DNA of 64,000 nucleotides from Peteryoungia desertarenae (GCF_005860795.2 NZ_CP058351.1:434001-498000); one strand, 5' to 3'. Positions 1-9,133 are shown, counted from the first letter of the stretch. Notes: generated from the letters alone by a model not told the origin. Program-made: numbers and translations.

Positions 1-50
1 GGCCGGGATCCTCGCGCTTCGAGGGTGACCCCACAAAGGAAGGACAAGAT

Positions 51-848
51 ATGCGACTGATTGGAAAGATAGCGCTCGTGACGGGCGCCGGGCGCGGCAT
101 CGGCGCTGCAATTGCTCAGGCATTTGCAGCCGAGGGAGCGCACATCTGGGTCACTGACCTGGATGCCGGAGCGGCCGAGCGCGTTGCCGCCCAGCTTGGT
201 AGTCTTGCGCGGCCGTTTCCGCTGGACGTGCGACGACCCGACGACTGGCTTTCGGCCGAACGGGTCATCCTGGCCCATGACGGGCGCCTCGACATACTCG
301 TGAACAACGCCGGGATCACCGGCCTCGAAGATGGCGCGGCGCACGACGTCGAGACCGTCACGCTAGACGACTGGCGCGCCGTGCTCGCCACCAATCTCGA
401 AGGCGTGGTCCTCGGCTGCCAGATGGCGCTCCGCGCTATGCGGCCGGGCGGCGGCTCCATCGTCAATATTGCCTCGCGTTCGGGCCATGTCGGCATCCCC
501 GCCGCCGCGGCCTATGCCGCCTCGAAGGCGGCGGTCCTCAACCACACGCGCAGCGTCGCGCTCTATTGCGCCGAGCGCAACCTGAACATCCGCTGCAATA
601 GTATCTCTCCGGCAGCCATCCTCACGCCGATGTGGGAGCCGATGCTGGGCGACGGCCCCGACCGCGACACCCGCATGGCGGAGTTCGTCGCAGACACACC
701 GCTGCGTCGCTTCGGGGACCCCGCGGAGGTGGCCGCACTCGCCATCATGCTGGGCTCGGACGAGGCCCGCTACATGACCGGCGCGGACCTGGCGCTTGAC
801 GGCGGACTGCTCGCCGGAACGGCGGCGCGGCCGGAGGTGAGCAAATGA
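51..848 (+). CDS. SDR family oxidoreductase
   Basis: A 265-residue short-chain dehydrogenase/reductase, a normal length for classical SDRs. The N-terminal cofactor motif TGAGRGIG is at about residues 12-19, the NNAG motif at about 85-88, and the catalytic Ser and YAASK lie in the second half. The start is supported by a GGAAGGA ribosome site just upstream. It is the first of five genes with ATGA overlaps or minimal spacing (51-4047), so it is probably co-translated with a DUF6653-like protein, a hydrolase and an NDH-2-like flavoprotein. It should be an NAD(P)-dependent alcohol/ketone oxidoreductase. The substrate is unknown, and nothing in the neighbours fixes it. Confidence 0.9.
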   Translation: MRLIGKIALVTGAGRGIGAAIAQAFAAEGAHIWVTDLDAGAAERVAAQLGSLARPFPLDVRRPDDWLSAERVILAHDGRLDILVNNAGITGLEDGAAHDVETVTLDDWRAVLATNLEGVVLGCQMALRAMRPGGGSIVNIASRSGHVGIPAAAAYAASKAAVLNHTRSVALYCAERNLNIRCNSISPAAILTPMWEPMLGDGPDRDTRMAEFVADTPLRRFGDPAEVAALAIMLGSDEARYMTGADLALDGGLLAGTAARPEVSK

Positions 849-1393
849 GACTGCCGACCAATTCCGAGCAGGCGCTCAAAGGGCTCTTCCCGATGATCTC
901 GGGCGCCGACGCCGAGGCCTGGGCGCGTCATGCCCATCCCGTGAGCGTCTGGACGCGTATCGCGCTCGGCCTGCCTCTCCTGATCCTCGCCGCGTGGTCG
1001 CGTGTCTGGATCGGGCCATGGTGGATCGCCGCGATGGCGGCAGCGGTCTTCTTCATCTGGATCAATCCACGCATGACGCCGGTGCCACGCTCGACCGACA
1101 ATTGGGGCTCGAAGTCCACCATCGGGGAGCGCCTGTGGCTACGCATGTCGCCGGGCGACGTCCCGACCTGGCACCGGACCGTACCCCGCGTTCTCGTCGC
1201 CGGGTCGGCGTTCGGCCACGCGGTGCTGCTCTTCGGCGTGATTGCGCTCGAGCCCTGGCCCACCCTCTTCGGATACGCCACCGGCATGATTTTCAAGCTT
1301 TGGTATCTCGACCGCATGGTCTGGCTCGAGCGGGACGTGAGCGGCACGCGCGAGACCCGGTCTTCGTCGTCGCCCGAAAGCAAAGGAGACTGA
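845..1393 (+). CDS. DUF6653-like membrane protein
   Basis: A 182-residue protein overlapping the SDR stop by ATGA. Two hydrophobic stretches (about residues 38-52 and 57-72) are followed by a polar section with [13 protein letters not shown] and two further hydrophobic helices. The layout and the N-terminal 'HP.S.W.R' segment resemble the small integral membrane family called DUF6653. No catalytic motif is visible. It sits between an SDR and an alpha/beta hydrolase in a tightly packed operon, so a membrane-linked accessory role in the same pathway is possible but is only inference. The family assignment is from memory of its pattern and is moderately sure. Confidence 0.7.
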   Translation: MRLPTNSEQALKGLFPMISGADAEAWARHAHPVSVWTRIALGLPLLILAAWSRVWIGPWWIAAMAAAVFFIWINPRMTPVPRSTDNWGSKSTIGERLWLRMSPGDVPTWHRTVPRVLVAGSAFGHAVLLFGVIALEPWPTLFGYATGMIFKLWYLDRMVWLERDVSGTRETRSSSSPESKGD

Positions 1394-1394
1394 C

Positions 1395-2288
1395 ATGTCC
1401 ACGGATCAGTTATTGAGGCCCCAGGGCCCCTTCCTCGAGATCGAGGGCGTCTTCGTCCCGTACTGCAGCCAAGGTGAGGGCCAGCCTGTTCTGTTGACGC
1501 ATGGCGTCCTCGGCGACCTGCGCAGCCTCGACCCGGTCGCCGGAGACCTCTCGGACGCGGTCGAGGCGATCACCGTGACCCTGCCGGCCCTGACGGCAGA
1601 TGCGCGTCCGACCCGCCCTTTTGGCACGGCAGGTCAGCGCGACGACCTGATCGACCTTATCTGGTCGCTCGGGCGTGGCCCGGTCCACCTGGTCGCCTGG
1701 TCCTTTTCCGCACATTCGGCACTGGCCGTGGCCATCGACCGTCCCGACCTCGTCCGCAGCCTGTTCCTCTACGAGCCCGGCTTCCCGACCTTCGTCGAGG
1801 ACGAGGCTCGCCGCGAGGCCGTCGTGACCGACATGGGCGCCGCCTTCGCGCCAGTCGCGGAAGCGTTCCGGCGCGGCGACCGCGAGGGCGCCGTGCGGCT
1901 CGCCATCGACGCCGCGGCGCGGCAGCCCGGCCATTGCGAGGCGCAACCCGACGCGATCAGGGCCATCTACTGCGACACCGCGCATACGCTCGAGGCGATC
2001 TTTGCGCAGACGCCGCCGATCCCGCTCGCGCCCGCCGATCTCGGCCGGATCCGCTGCCCGGTGACGATCGCGCGCGGCGAAGCGACGCGAGACTGCTACG
2101 CCATCGTCTCGGACGTGGCGGCGCGCCTGGTTTCGGGTGCGGCCCATGTCGTCGTCCCGGAGGCGGGCCACTTGCTGCCCGAACAGGAGCCCGCCCGCTT
2201 CGCGAACCTTGTCCGCGCGCATCTTGAACGTGCGGGCGCGATTGCGGCGCGCGCCGGGATCGAGACCCTTTCGGAGGACGCACAATGA
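1395..2288 (+). CDS. alpha/beta hydrolase
   Basis: A 297-residue alpha/beta-hydrolase fold protein. The oxyanion-side segment VLLTHGVLGDLRS is at about residues 32-44. The nucleophile elbow is AWSFSA (Ser at about residue 102), an unusual version of G-x-S-x-G in which both glycines are replaced by Ala. The C-terminal catalytic His lies in VPEAGHLLPEQE. It starts 1 bp after the preceding stop with a GGAG ribosome site and overlaps the next gene by ATGA. It probably hydrolyses an ester or C-C bond in the same unknown pathway as the SDR and the flavoprotein. The substrate cannot be told from sequence. Confidence 0.85.
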   Translation: MSTDQLLRPQGPFLEIEGVFVPYCSQGEGQPVLLTHGVLGDLRSLDPVAGDLSDAVEAITVTLPALTADARPTRPFGTAGQRDDLIDLIWSLGRGPVHLVAWSFSAHSALAVAIDRPDLVRSLFLYEPGFPTFVEDEARREAVVTDMGAAFAPVAEAFRRGDREGAVRLAIDAAARQPGHCEAQPDAIRAIYCDTAHTLEAIFAQTPPIPLAPADLGRIRCPVTIARGEATRDCYAIVSDVAARLVSGAAHVVVPEAGHLLPEQEPARFANLVRAHLERAGAIAARAGIETLSEDAQ

Positions 2289-2704
2289 GTATCGATGGAC
2301 GCCGTATCCTGCGTTGGCACGCGGGTTTTCTGATGACGTTGACGCCATTGCTGACCTTGGGTGCCTATGTCGGACTTTTCACAGGTTCCGGCCCCTATGG
2401 CGGGCTAGCCGAAAACCCGATGGCAGTGCCGGGGCTGGCGCAGGCCTATCCGTTGATGGGTCTCGTAGCCGTGGCGATGTGGATGGGCGCGACCGGCCCC
2501 GTGCCCCGGCGATACAGCCTGCTTGCCATCGCCGCCCATTGCATCCCGCTATCGGCGCTCACGATGCTCTGGGATCCGATCATGGCAAGCCCGATCGCAC
2601 CTGCAATACCTCTGAGCTTCCTGATCCATGGTGGCGGGATCACTGCAGAACTCGTCTCGATACGAGTTGGCTACGGCGAGACCCTTCCGAGGGCGTCGGA
2701 ATGA
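2285..2704 (+). CDS. small integral membrane protein, unknown
   Basis: A 139-residue protein I do not recognise. It has about four hydrophobic segments (roughly residues 14-32, 52-68, 78-95 and 103-122), which makes an inner-membrane protein likely. It overlaps both neighbours by ATGA, so it is translationally coupled between the hydrolase and the NDH-2-like flavoprotein. A four-helix membrane partner next to a quinone-type dehydrogenase could be a membrane anchor, but no haem-ligand pattern or other motif supports that. It is treated as hypothetical. Confidence 0.7.
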   Translation: MSIDGRRILRWHAGFLMTLTPLLTLGAYVGLFTGSGPYGGLAENPMAVPGLAQAYPLMGLVAVAMWMGATGPVPRRYSLLAIAAHCIPLSALTMLWDPIMASPIAPAIPLSFLIHGGGITAELVSIRVGYGETLPRASE

Positions 2705-4047
2705 GGGACCGACACAACATGCCCGGTCATCGGCTCGTGATCGTCGGCGGGGGCTTCGCAGGTCTCGCCTGCGCGGAGAGCCTCAAGGACTCAGGCGCGA
2801 AGATCACGCTCATTGACCGCAGAAATCATCACTTGTTTCAACCGCTGCTCTATCAGGCCGCGACAAGCACATTGCCCCTCTCCGACATCGCCTGGCCGCT
2901 ACGCCAAGTGTTCCGAACCCGGCGTGACGTCACAACCCTGCTTGGGGAAGTGGCAGGGGTCGATGCGGTCGCGCGGTGCGTCCGGCTCACCGACGGCGCC
3001 ACCATTGCCTACGATACGCTTGTGCTCGCCACGGGCGCGCAGCACGCCTATTTCGGCAACGATGAATGGGCGGCACATGCCCATGGCCTCAAGACCCTGG
3101 AAGACGCGACGCGCATCCGCGCGCATATTCTCACGGCATTCGAAGCGGCCGAGCGTGCCGAGGATCCAGCCGAGCGGCAGAGGCTGATGACGTTCGTGGT
3201 GGTCGGCGGCGGCCCGACCGGTGTAGAGATGGCCGCGGCGATCGCAGAACTGGCACGCCGGGTTATGCAGACAGAGTTCCGCAACGTCGATACGCGCGAC
3301 GCCCGGGTCATTTCGCTCGAAGCCGGACCGCGGATACTGGGTGCATTTCCTGAGAGCCTGGGCCGCTACGCCAAGCGCGCACTGGAACGACAAGGCGTCG
3401 AGGTCCGGCTTGGCTCGGCCGTTACCGACTGCGGCCCGGGACACGTTACGGCGCGCGGGCGCATGATCCGTGCGAAAACCGCCATCTGGGCTGCCGGTGT
3501 GCAGGCGTCAGACGCCGCGCGCTGGATCGGTGCTGCCTCCGACCGAGTTGGCCGCGTACAACTGGCCGCCGACCTGACTGTACCGGGCTGTTCCGAGATC
3601 TTCGTCATCGGAGACACGGCAACCGTGACCAGCGTATCGGGCGCGCCGGTTCCCGGTACAGCGCCGGCGGCGAAGCAGATGGGGCGCCACGCGGCGCTGG
3701 TGATTGCTTCGCGCTTGCAAGGTGGCTCTGCGCCGGCACCATTTCGCTACCGGCACCAAGGCAATTTCGCGACCATTGGTCGGCGCGCCGCAATCGTCGA
3801 TCTGGGGTGGATCCACCTGAGCGGGCCGCTGGCCTCGTGGACATGGGGCATTTGCCACATCTGGTTTCTGATCGGCACAAGAAGCCGCATCGTCGTGGCG
3901 TTGAATTGGCTTTGGTCTCACTTGTTCGGGCACAAATGTGCACGCTGTTGGTTTCCGCGCGGAACTGAGCCCGGTGGGGGTGCGGACAAAAACTTGGACT
4001 GTTTCAAAAAATCAGACCGAGGCTCTTTCGATATTCGACTGGGCTGA
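2701..4047 (+). CDS. NAD(P)/FAD-dependent oxidoreductase, NDH-2-like (C-terminus altered by IS)
   Basis: The start at 2701 overlaps the previous stop (ATGA). An FAD-binding motif VIVGGGFAGL lies at about residues 12-21. HHLFQPLLYQAATSTL follows, as in type II NADH dehydrogenases. The NAD motif FVVVGGGPTGVE is in the centre, and FVIGDTA precedes the C-terminal part. The last native segment (about 3840-3944) reads like the membrane-associating tail of NDH-2 proteins, with a hydrophobic helix. At 3945 the sequence enters the terminal repeat of an IS3 element, so about 34 foreign residues replace the last few native ones. It probably oxidises NADH to quinone, or serves as the redox partner of this operon. 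The insertion removes little and may be tolerated. Confidence 0.8.
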   Translation: MRDRHNMPGHRLVIVGGGFAGLACAESLKDSGAKITLIDRRNHHLFQPLLYQAATSTLPLSDIAWPLRQVFRTRRDVTTLLGEVAGVDAVARCVRLTDGATIAYDTLVLATGAQHAYFGNDEWAAHAHGLKTLEDATRIRAHILTAFEAAERAEDPAERQRLMTFVVVGGGPTGVEMAAAIAELARRVMQTEFRNVDTRDARVISLEAGPRILGAFPESLGRYAKRALERQGVEVRLGSAVTDCGPGHVTARGRMIRAKTAIWAAGVQASDAARWIGAASDRVGRVQLAADLTVPGCSEIFVIGDTATVTSVSGAPVPGTAPAAKQMGRHAALVIASRLQGGSAPAPFRYRHQGNFATIGRRAAIVDLGWIHLSGPLASWTWGICHIWFLIGTRSRIVVALNWLWSHLFGHKCARCWFPRGTEPGGGADKNLDCFKKSDRGSFDIRLG

Positions 4048-5044
4048 GCGATCCCAGGGATATCTTGATGCGCTTTTCGTTATACCATCGAATGTAGGCA
4101 TCCACTTCGGTGACGAACTGTTCGATCGTGATGGCCTTCCAGTCTCCTGGATAGAAGAGTTCGGTTTTCAACCGGCCGAAGAAGCCTTCGCACGCAGCGT
4201 TGTCTTGCGAGCAGCCCTTTCGGGACATCGAACGAACCAGCTGCGCATTGCTGATCCTGTTGAGCCAGCCAGGCCAGCGATAATGAGCGCCGCGATCGGA
4301 ATGAACGATTGGCCGTTCCTCCCTGTTGGTTACGGTCTCAATGGCGGCATCCAGCATGGTATTGACGAGACCCGCATCAGGTTGCGTTCCAATCGACCAA
4401 CTGATGACCATGCCGTCGAAGCAGTCGATGATGGGCGAGAGGTACACCTTCCCAGCTGGGATCTGGAACTCGGTGATATCCGTCAGCCATTTTACGTTCG
4501 GTGCTTTTGCATGGAAGTCGCGATTGATCAGGTTCTCGGGCGCCGGGCTGATTTCTCCCAGATAAGATCCAAAACGCCGTCGACGGGGCCTTGCGACAAC
4601 CAACTGCTCCTGCTTCATCAAACGCTGCACAACCTTCTCCGAGATTGTCACGCTTTGCCTGGCAAGCGACGCCTGCAATCGGCGATAGCCGTAGCAGCGA
4701 CGGTTTGCTTCGAAGATTTCCGCAAGGCTGTGCCGGATGGCGGCATACTTGTCTGCCAGACATAGGCGGGAGCGATGGTAGAAGTACGAACTGCGCGCAA
4801 TTCGAAGCTGGGCGAGCAGCTCTGGCAAGCGATAGGCTTCCTTCAGGGCGTCAATCAGCTGTGTCTTCTCCCGATTACTCAGGATTTGCAGATCGACGCC
4901 CAGGTCTTTTTTTAGGAGTTCGGTAGCCTTCTTCAGGAGATCATGCTCGAGTTGCAACTGGCGGACATCACGCTGGAGGGCTTCAAGCTGTCGCTCAAGC
5001 TCTTCACGTTCAGGCACCTTGGGGTTGGCTTTGCGGCGTTTCAT
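4004..5044 (-). CDS. IS3-family transposase orfB (DDE integrase)
   Basis: The start at 5044 (MKRRKANPKVPERE) gives 346 residues, usual for IS3 OrfB. A leading coiled-coil, heptad-like stretch (ELERQLEALQRDVRQLQLEH) is followed by an HTH_21-type region and the rve integrase core. The catalytic acids are Asp in WLTDITEF, Asp in VHSDRGAHY and Glu in NAACEGFFGRLK. It overlaps orfA by about 35 bp in another frame, as in elements that make an OrfAB fusion by programmed frameshifting. The reading frame is intact, so the element may still be active. Confidence 0.9.
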   Translation of the reverse strand: MKRRKANPKVPEREELERQLEALQRDVRQLQLEHDLLKKATELLKKDLGVDLQILSNREKTQLIDALKEAYRLPELLAQLRIARSSYFYHRSRLCLADKYAAIRHSLAEIFEANRRCYGYRRLQASLARQSVTISEKVVQRLMKQEQLVVARPRRRRFGSYLGEISPAPENLINRDFHAKAPNVKWLTDITEFQIPAGKVYLSPIIDCFDGMVISWSIGTQPDAGLVNTMLDAAIETVTNREERPIVHSDRGAHYRWPGWLNRISNAQLVRSMSRKGCSQDNAACEGFFGRLKTELFYPGDWKAITIEQFVTEVDAYIRWYNEKRIKISLGSLSPVEYRKSLGLIF

Positions 5045-5543
5045 GGATGAGGGGAGCCTCGTGACCGAGTAGCTGATCTTTCCAGCTGTACAATGTCGGC
5101 CTTGAGACGCCCAGCCGGTCCGCAACCTGTTGAGCAGTTTCATCTCCACTGCATAGTCCGATGACGCCTGCTTGCCGGACCTCCTCGCAATGGCCAGGAT
5201 GCCACGATCGACCGACCATCGATGTTCGCGCCTCCGGAAACGCCTCACGGACCCATGCGGTCAGTGTCCCTCGACCGGGATAGCCAAGTGCCCTCATCGT
5301 CGCTGCGATGCAACGATCATGGGTGCGAAAGTGCTCAAGGGCGGCCTGTTTTTGGGCCTCGGTGTATTTTGGCGCCCGCGCCACCGGCTGAGGGCGCAGG
5401 TCGAGGTTATGCTGATACTCACGGTACCATCCCCTCAGCGCATTCTTTGTGGGATAACCCAGCTGGCGAATGGTCGCGTTCAGCCGCTTGCCAAGCCGGA
5501 TATAGAGTTCAACCGCTCGAAGTCTGTCTGCGTAGGAATACAT
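5010..5543 (-). CDS. IS3-family transposase orfA (helix-turn-helix)
   Basis: A 177-residue OrfA with two helix-turn-helix modules: one near residues 5-45 (YADRLRAVELYIRLGKRLNA) and one near 125-155 (ETAQQVADRLGVSRPTLYSW). It binds the terminal repeats and is the N-terminal part of the OrfAB transposase. It overlaps the start of orfB, and its own start lies just inside the right terminal repeat. A ribosome site AGGTAG is seen upstream. Confidence 0.85.
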   Translation of the reverse strand: MYSYADRLRAVELYIRLGKRLNATIRQLGYPTKNALRGWYREYQHNLDLRPQPVARAPKYTEAQKQAALEHFRTHDRCIAATMRALGYPGRGTLTAWVREAFPEARTSMVGRSWHPGHCEEVRQAGVIGLCSGDETAQQVADRLGVSRPTLYSWKDQLLGHEAPLIHETPQSQPQGA

Positions 5544-5614
5544 GAACTACCTCCTTGGTGGTCCAAGTTTTCGTCCGCACCCCCACCGGCTCAGTTCCGC
5601 GCGGAAACCAACAG

Positions 5615-5890
5615 TCCAGGCGTTCGATTTCTGTTCCATAGCGGCGAATGCCACTGAAATCGAAGTGATTAGCTGTGCCAGTCAAAAATTGACACATTTT
5701 CAGTCACTTGGATAGAATTCACTAAATCCGCGCAGGCAACAGGTCCGGAGAATATCGGCCCCGAGAGACCGCTTCGGGGCCTCCTGGCGCAGTAGGCAGT
5801 GCTCAGCCCCGCCCGCATAACCCTCGAAAACAACGGGAAAATCCGGTCGCAGCCGGATCGAGAGAACGCTTTCGCGAGTGCCCGACCTGA
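5615..5890. other. intergenic remnant between IS3 and IS481 elements
   Basis: No gene was identified. The stretch contains a near-palindrome around GTGCCAGTCAAAAATTGACA (about 5677-5696) that looks like the end of another, now missing, insertion sequence. It also has a strong hairpin, GGCCCCGA (5757-5764) with TCGGGGCC (5774-5781), without a T-run. Both are consistent with leftover ends from stacked insertions. Confidence 0.4.
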
Positions 5891-7170
5891 GAGATAGGTG
5901 ACGTTTTGTACCGGAGACATGGGTAACACTTTTCGCTTTTGGCGGGAGGTGTTGATGCCGTGGAGAGAGACTTCGGTTATGGAAGAACGTCTTCGCTTTG
6001 TCGCCCGATTACTGGAGGGTGAAGGAATGAGCGAGGTGTGCCGGGATTTCGGCATATCGCGCAAGACCGGCTACAAGATATTCAATCGCTACAAGGACGA
6101 TGGGCTTGAAGCTCTGACGGACCGATCCCGGCGTCCGGTGCGCTACGCCAACCAACTCCCCGATCCTGTCGAGGCCATGATCGTGCGCCTCAAAAAGGAG
6201 AAGCCGCACTGGGGCGCACGCAAAATCCGTGAACTGCTGGTGAAGAAACTCGCCGGTGACGTCCGTATTCCGGCCAACAGCACCGTGCATGCGGTGCTCG
6301 ACCGCCATGGCCTTGTGCGCCAGGCCCGCAAGAGGAACCGGGCAAACAAGGCCATGGGCACCATGCTGTCTGAGGCCGTCAATGCAAACGATCTGTGGTG
6401 CGCCGACTTCAAGGGCGAGTTCAAGCTCGGGAATGGTCGTTATTGTTACCCTCTGACCGTAACCGATCAGGCATCACGCTATCTATTGGCTTGCGAAGCC
6501 TTCAGATCGACACGCGAACAGGCCGTGATCGAAGCCTTTCGCCGCCTGTTTGCCGAACATGGCCTGCCTCAGGCGATACGCTCGGACAACGGGCTACCGT
6601 TCGCTTCACCAAACGGGCTCTACAATCTGTCGAAGCTGTCGGTCTTCTGGTTGAGGCTTGGGATTGTGATCGAGCGCATCAAACCCGGCCATCCCCAGCA
6701 GAACGGTCGGCATGAGCGAATGCATCTGACATTGAAGAAGGAGGCAACGAGACCGCCCGAACGTAACCTGTTTCAGCAACAGGTGCGCTTCGATGCATTC
6801 CTCAGCGAATTCAATGGTGAAAGGCCACATGAGGCGATCGGCATGAAAGTGCCTGCCGACCTCTATACCGCCTCTTCGCGACCCTACCTCGGCCTGCCGG
6901 AAATCGATTATCCCTTCCATGATCGCGACATCATCATCACCAATTGCGGACGCGCCTGCCTCTATCGAAAGAAGATCAACATCTCGACCGTGCTGGCAGG
7001 GCAGAAACTGGGATTAAAGGAGGTGGAAGACGGCATTTGGCTCGTCAGCTTCATGCACTATGATCTGGGATATATCGACCTGGAACAGAGAACGCTGCAA
7101 ACCATCGACAAGCCTCGTCGCGCACGAGATTGTCACCTATGTCTTAGGTACAAACTGTTACCTATGTCTT
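5891..7170. mobile_element. IS481-family insertion sequence
   Basis: The ends carry related inverted repeats. The left end (5891-5927) has ATAGGTGAC and GACATGGGTAAC, and the right end (7131-7170) has TGTCACCTATGTC and GTTACCTATGTC, each end carrying the motif twice. The right end stops about 20 bp from the 3' end of tRNA-Ser. It encodes one transposase on +. The exact terminal bases cannot be fixed without another copy. Confidence 0.75.
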
Positions 7171-7322
7171 CGGTTCGGACAGAGGGCAAGTGGCGGAGAG
7201 GGTGGGATTCGAACCCACGATACCCTTGCGAGTATGCCGCATTTCGAGTGCGGTGCTTTCGACCACTCAGCCACCTCTCCGGTCACATTGGTCGGCGCTC
7301 ACTTGCGCGGGCTGTCTCATAG
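5955..7322 (+). CDS. IS481-family transposase (no stop inside the element)
   Basis: The start at 5955 (MPWRETSVMEERLRF) has a GGAGGT ribosome site 4 bp upstream and matches the usual family start. The order is an HTH_29/32-type DNA-binding region (about residues 20-75, ISRKTGYKIFNRYK), then the rve integrase core. Catalytic acids are Asp in LWCADFKGEF, Asp in AIRSDNGLPF and Glu in GRHERMHLTLKKE. The frame has no stop before the right inverted repeat. It reads through that repeat and across the antisense of the tRNA-Ser to 7322, adding about 60 non-native residues. Either the original stop was lost or the C-terminus was rearranged. The catalytic core is intact. Confidence 0.85.
   Translation: MPWRETSVMEERLRFVARLLEGEGMSEVCRDFGISRKTGYKIFNRYKDDGLEALTDRSRRPVRYANQLPDPVEAMIVRLKKEKPHWGARKIRELLVKKLAGDVRIPANSTVHAVLDRHGLVRQARKRNRANKAMGTMLSEAVNANDLWCADFKGEFKLGNGRYCYPLTVTDQASRYLLACEAFRSTREQAVIEAFRRLFAEHGLPQAIRSDNGLPFASPNGLYNLSKLSVFWLRLGIVIERIKPGHPQQNGRHERMHLTLKKEATRPPERNLFQQQVRFDAFLSEFNGERPHEAIGMKVPADLYTASSRPYLGLPEIDYPFHDRDIIITNCGRACLYRKKINISTVLAGQKLGLKEVEDGIWLVSFMHYDLGYIDLEQRTLQTIDKPRRARDCHLCLRYKLLPMSSVRTEGKWRRGWDSNPRYPCEYAAFRVRCFRPLSHLSGHIGRRSLARAVS
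7191..7280 (-). tRNA. tRNA-Ser (anticodon CGA)
   Basis: Read on the minus strand, the 90-nt sequence starts GGAGAGGTGGCTGAGTGG and ends with encoded CCA. It has a paired acceptor stem (GGAGAGG with CCTCTCC), an anticodon stem CCGCA/TGCGG around the loop CTCGAAA, a long serine-type variable arm and the T-loop GGTTCGAATCC. The anticodon is CGA, so it reads UCG serine codons. The IS481 right end lies about 20 bp beyond its 3' end. tRNA 3' ends are common island integration sites, so this may mark a chromosomal island edge. Confidence 0.95.
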
Positions 7323-7615
7323 CGGCAAGTCACCCCCCATGCAAGAGTGAAAGTGGCGCTTTTCGTATTCCGGTTCCAAAACATCAAAATGCTGTGGCAT
7401 TCCTGGTCTGCGCTGTCTTAGCAGGTAAGGTATCGCGTTCGCGAGATGTCTTGGAAGCGAAAAAAGGAATAGTCGTTTTCGCACAAAACCGATGCGAACT
7501 GCCGGTGTGTTGCAGGTGGTTTTGCTGCGCACTACTTCCTTGCAACGATCAGAAAGCGGTTGCGGAGTCATGCTGGCAATCTTGCCTGTCAGTACCCCAT
7601 GACCTTGTCCATGGC
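7281..7615. other. intergenic region upstream of tRNA-Ser
   Basis: About 335 bp without a supportable gene. It separates the 5' end of tRNA-Ser from the 3' end of the membrane protein at 7616, both on the minus strand, so the tRNA promoter should lie here close to 7281-7320. No clear hairpin terminator or repeat was recognised. Confidence 0.4.
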
Positions 7616-8101
7616 TCAATTGCTGACGTCACCATCAAAGTTTACAACCGTGACCTCGCTCCTCCAGTCATAGAGTGACGTGTCGATTACGTCGGGACGG
7701 GGGTGCCGAAAGCCATGGTATAGCGGCTTGTAGCAAAGTGTTGCTGTCGAACCGGGTTCGATGATCACGCCTTCCCGAACTGATCCGCGATAGACAATAT
7801 CGGCCTGACCGGCAAGCGAGGCGGCAACCGTGAGCGAAACCCGTCTCACCTGACTTGCCGAATTGTTTTCAAGTGTGATTTCCAGAGCCTGCTCCGGTTC
7901 TGCGCAAGACACTGCCAAGCCTATCGAAGCGCTGACGGCCTGCCGTTCCTGCCTTTGCTGTTGGCTCACGCCCGATGCAAAGGACCAGATGATGATGGCT
8001 GCCAGCGACAGGACGGATACGACCAGAAGGGCCAGACGCCGACGACGGTAGTAAAGCATGATAACGGTTGCGGTTAGTAGCGCTGCCGCAATCCAGATCA
8101 T
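7616..8101 (-). CDS. hypothetical membrane-anchored protein
   Basis: 161 residues. Two hydrophobic helices lie at the N-terminus (about residues 3-17 and 23-43, separated by YYRRRRL). They are followed by a roughly 110-residue domain rich in beta-type sequence (SCAEPEQALEITLENN, RRVSLTVAA). The shape is that of a small membrane protein with one soluble beta-sandwich domain. I do not recognise the family. It lies upstream of tRNA-Ser on the same strand and has no IS-like features, so it may belong to the native chromosomal backbone. Confidence 0.65.
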   Translation of the reverse strand: MIWIAAALLTATVIMLYYRRRRLALLVVSVLSLAAIIIWSFASGVSQQQRQERQAVSASIGLAVSCAEPEQALEITLENNSASQVRRVSLTVAASLAGQADIVYRGSVREGVIIEPGSTATLCYKPLYHGFRHPRPDVIDTSLYDWRSEVTVVNFDGDVSN

Positions 8102-9133
8102 CCAATTCGCCCGAGTTTCATGCTGTGTCTCATGAACTGCAAACTAGGCAGTTTGGGCCGAAAGGCAATAATGATGCGGCAAAACGTTCCGTGTCGAACC
8201 GCCTCGGTCTCAACCGTTGCAAAATCATGCATTGCGCATTTCGCCATACGGACCAGGCGCCGGGGCGTCTTTGATCCCGCCGCGTCAACCGCTTTGCCGT
8301 GAGTATGGCGATCCAGGGGACGAAACATATTGCCATAGGTTATGGTATCGCATGCTGGTCCCTGGGTTTCAGAAGGGGACCATTCATTCTACTTTTCCAG
8401 ACATTGTTCAGCGTCATTTCGATTTGGACATCCCTGTCAATAATGGCTTCTGCGGCCCAAATCCTTTCGATTGCTGACATGGCCGGTCTATTATCGGGTC
8501 CCCGGATTCGTTTGCCTGTCCGTTTGGTTGGCTATCGCACCTGACGGAAGTCACCAAGACCTTGATGGGATTGACCGGAGAGATGGATCGTTAAACACGT
8601 CTTGCCGACAAGGTATCGAACGGATTGAAGAGACCGGCTGGCGGGTTGTTCTGGAGCCCGATCTCCGGTCTCTCGACAGACGCGCTGTTACCGCCCAATC
8701 GGTCGCAGACAGCATCCTGCCGATTTCCCAGGAAGGTCATCCAGGCCATCATCCACGTCTGGCCAAGCTGACGGGCCTTACCCGGATGTTGGCCTTTGAT
8801 GAGAGAGCCGTCGTCTTCAGCACAATACACAACGTCGCCTTCCCCTGGACCTTCACCGAGCCCGGCATTGTTTGGCTCGCCTCGTTGCGCCTCAGTGATC
8901 GTCATTCCCCTGGGGTCGCCTCCTTTGCGGGGGCGTGGGTCGAACCCTCGACATCATGGCCGACATACTTGCCGCCATTGACATAGCGAGGCCGTCATCC
9001 ATTGGAATGTGAACCCAGCCATGCCTATCTAGCCGGTTACAATTACGCTGGCTTCGACCTCAATTGGACAAGCACGAAACGTTGAATTATGGTTCATGCA
9101 TCAACGCCGACACCGAGCGGACTTCAAGAAGCA
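8102..9133. other. long region without a recognisable gene
   Basis: About 1 kb. Only short unconvincing frames are present, such as 8299-8544 (+, GTG start, partly hydrophobic) and 8591-8905 (-, 104 residues, rich in Gly/Asp, no known motif). Neither has a good ribosome site or a match I can name. It may be decayed coding sequence between the membrane protein and the ATPase. Confidence 0.35.

Larger units (their letters stand above)
3945..5614. mobile_element. IS3-family insertion sequence
   Basis: A complete-looking element bounded by imperfect inverted repeats of about 50 bp. The left end starts CTGTTGGTTTCCGCGCGGAA at 3945 and its reverse complement ends at 5614. It carries overlapping orfA and orfB on the minus strand. 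It interrupts the 3' end of the NDH-2-like gene. No matching short direct repeat is visible in the immediate flanks (ACG on the left, TCC on the right), and the NDH-2 tail does not resume after 5614, so the right side was probably rearranged after insertion. Confidence 0.85.

Noticed and set aside
2137..2700. Long upstream extension of the NDH-2-like frame
   Set aside because: It overlaps two clear genes in another frame, while ATG 2701 overlaps the previous stop in the normal coupled manner.
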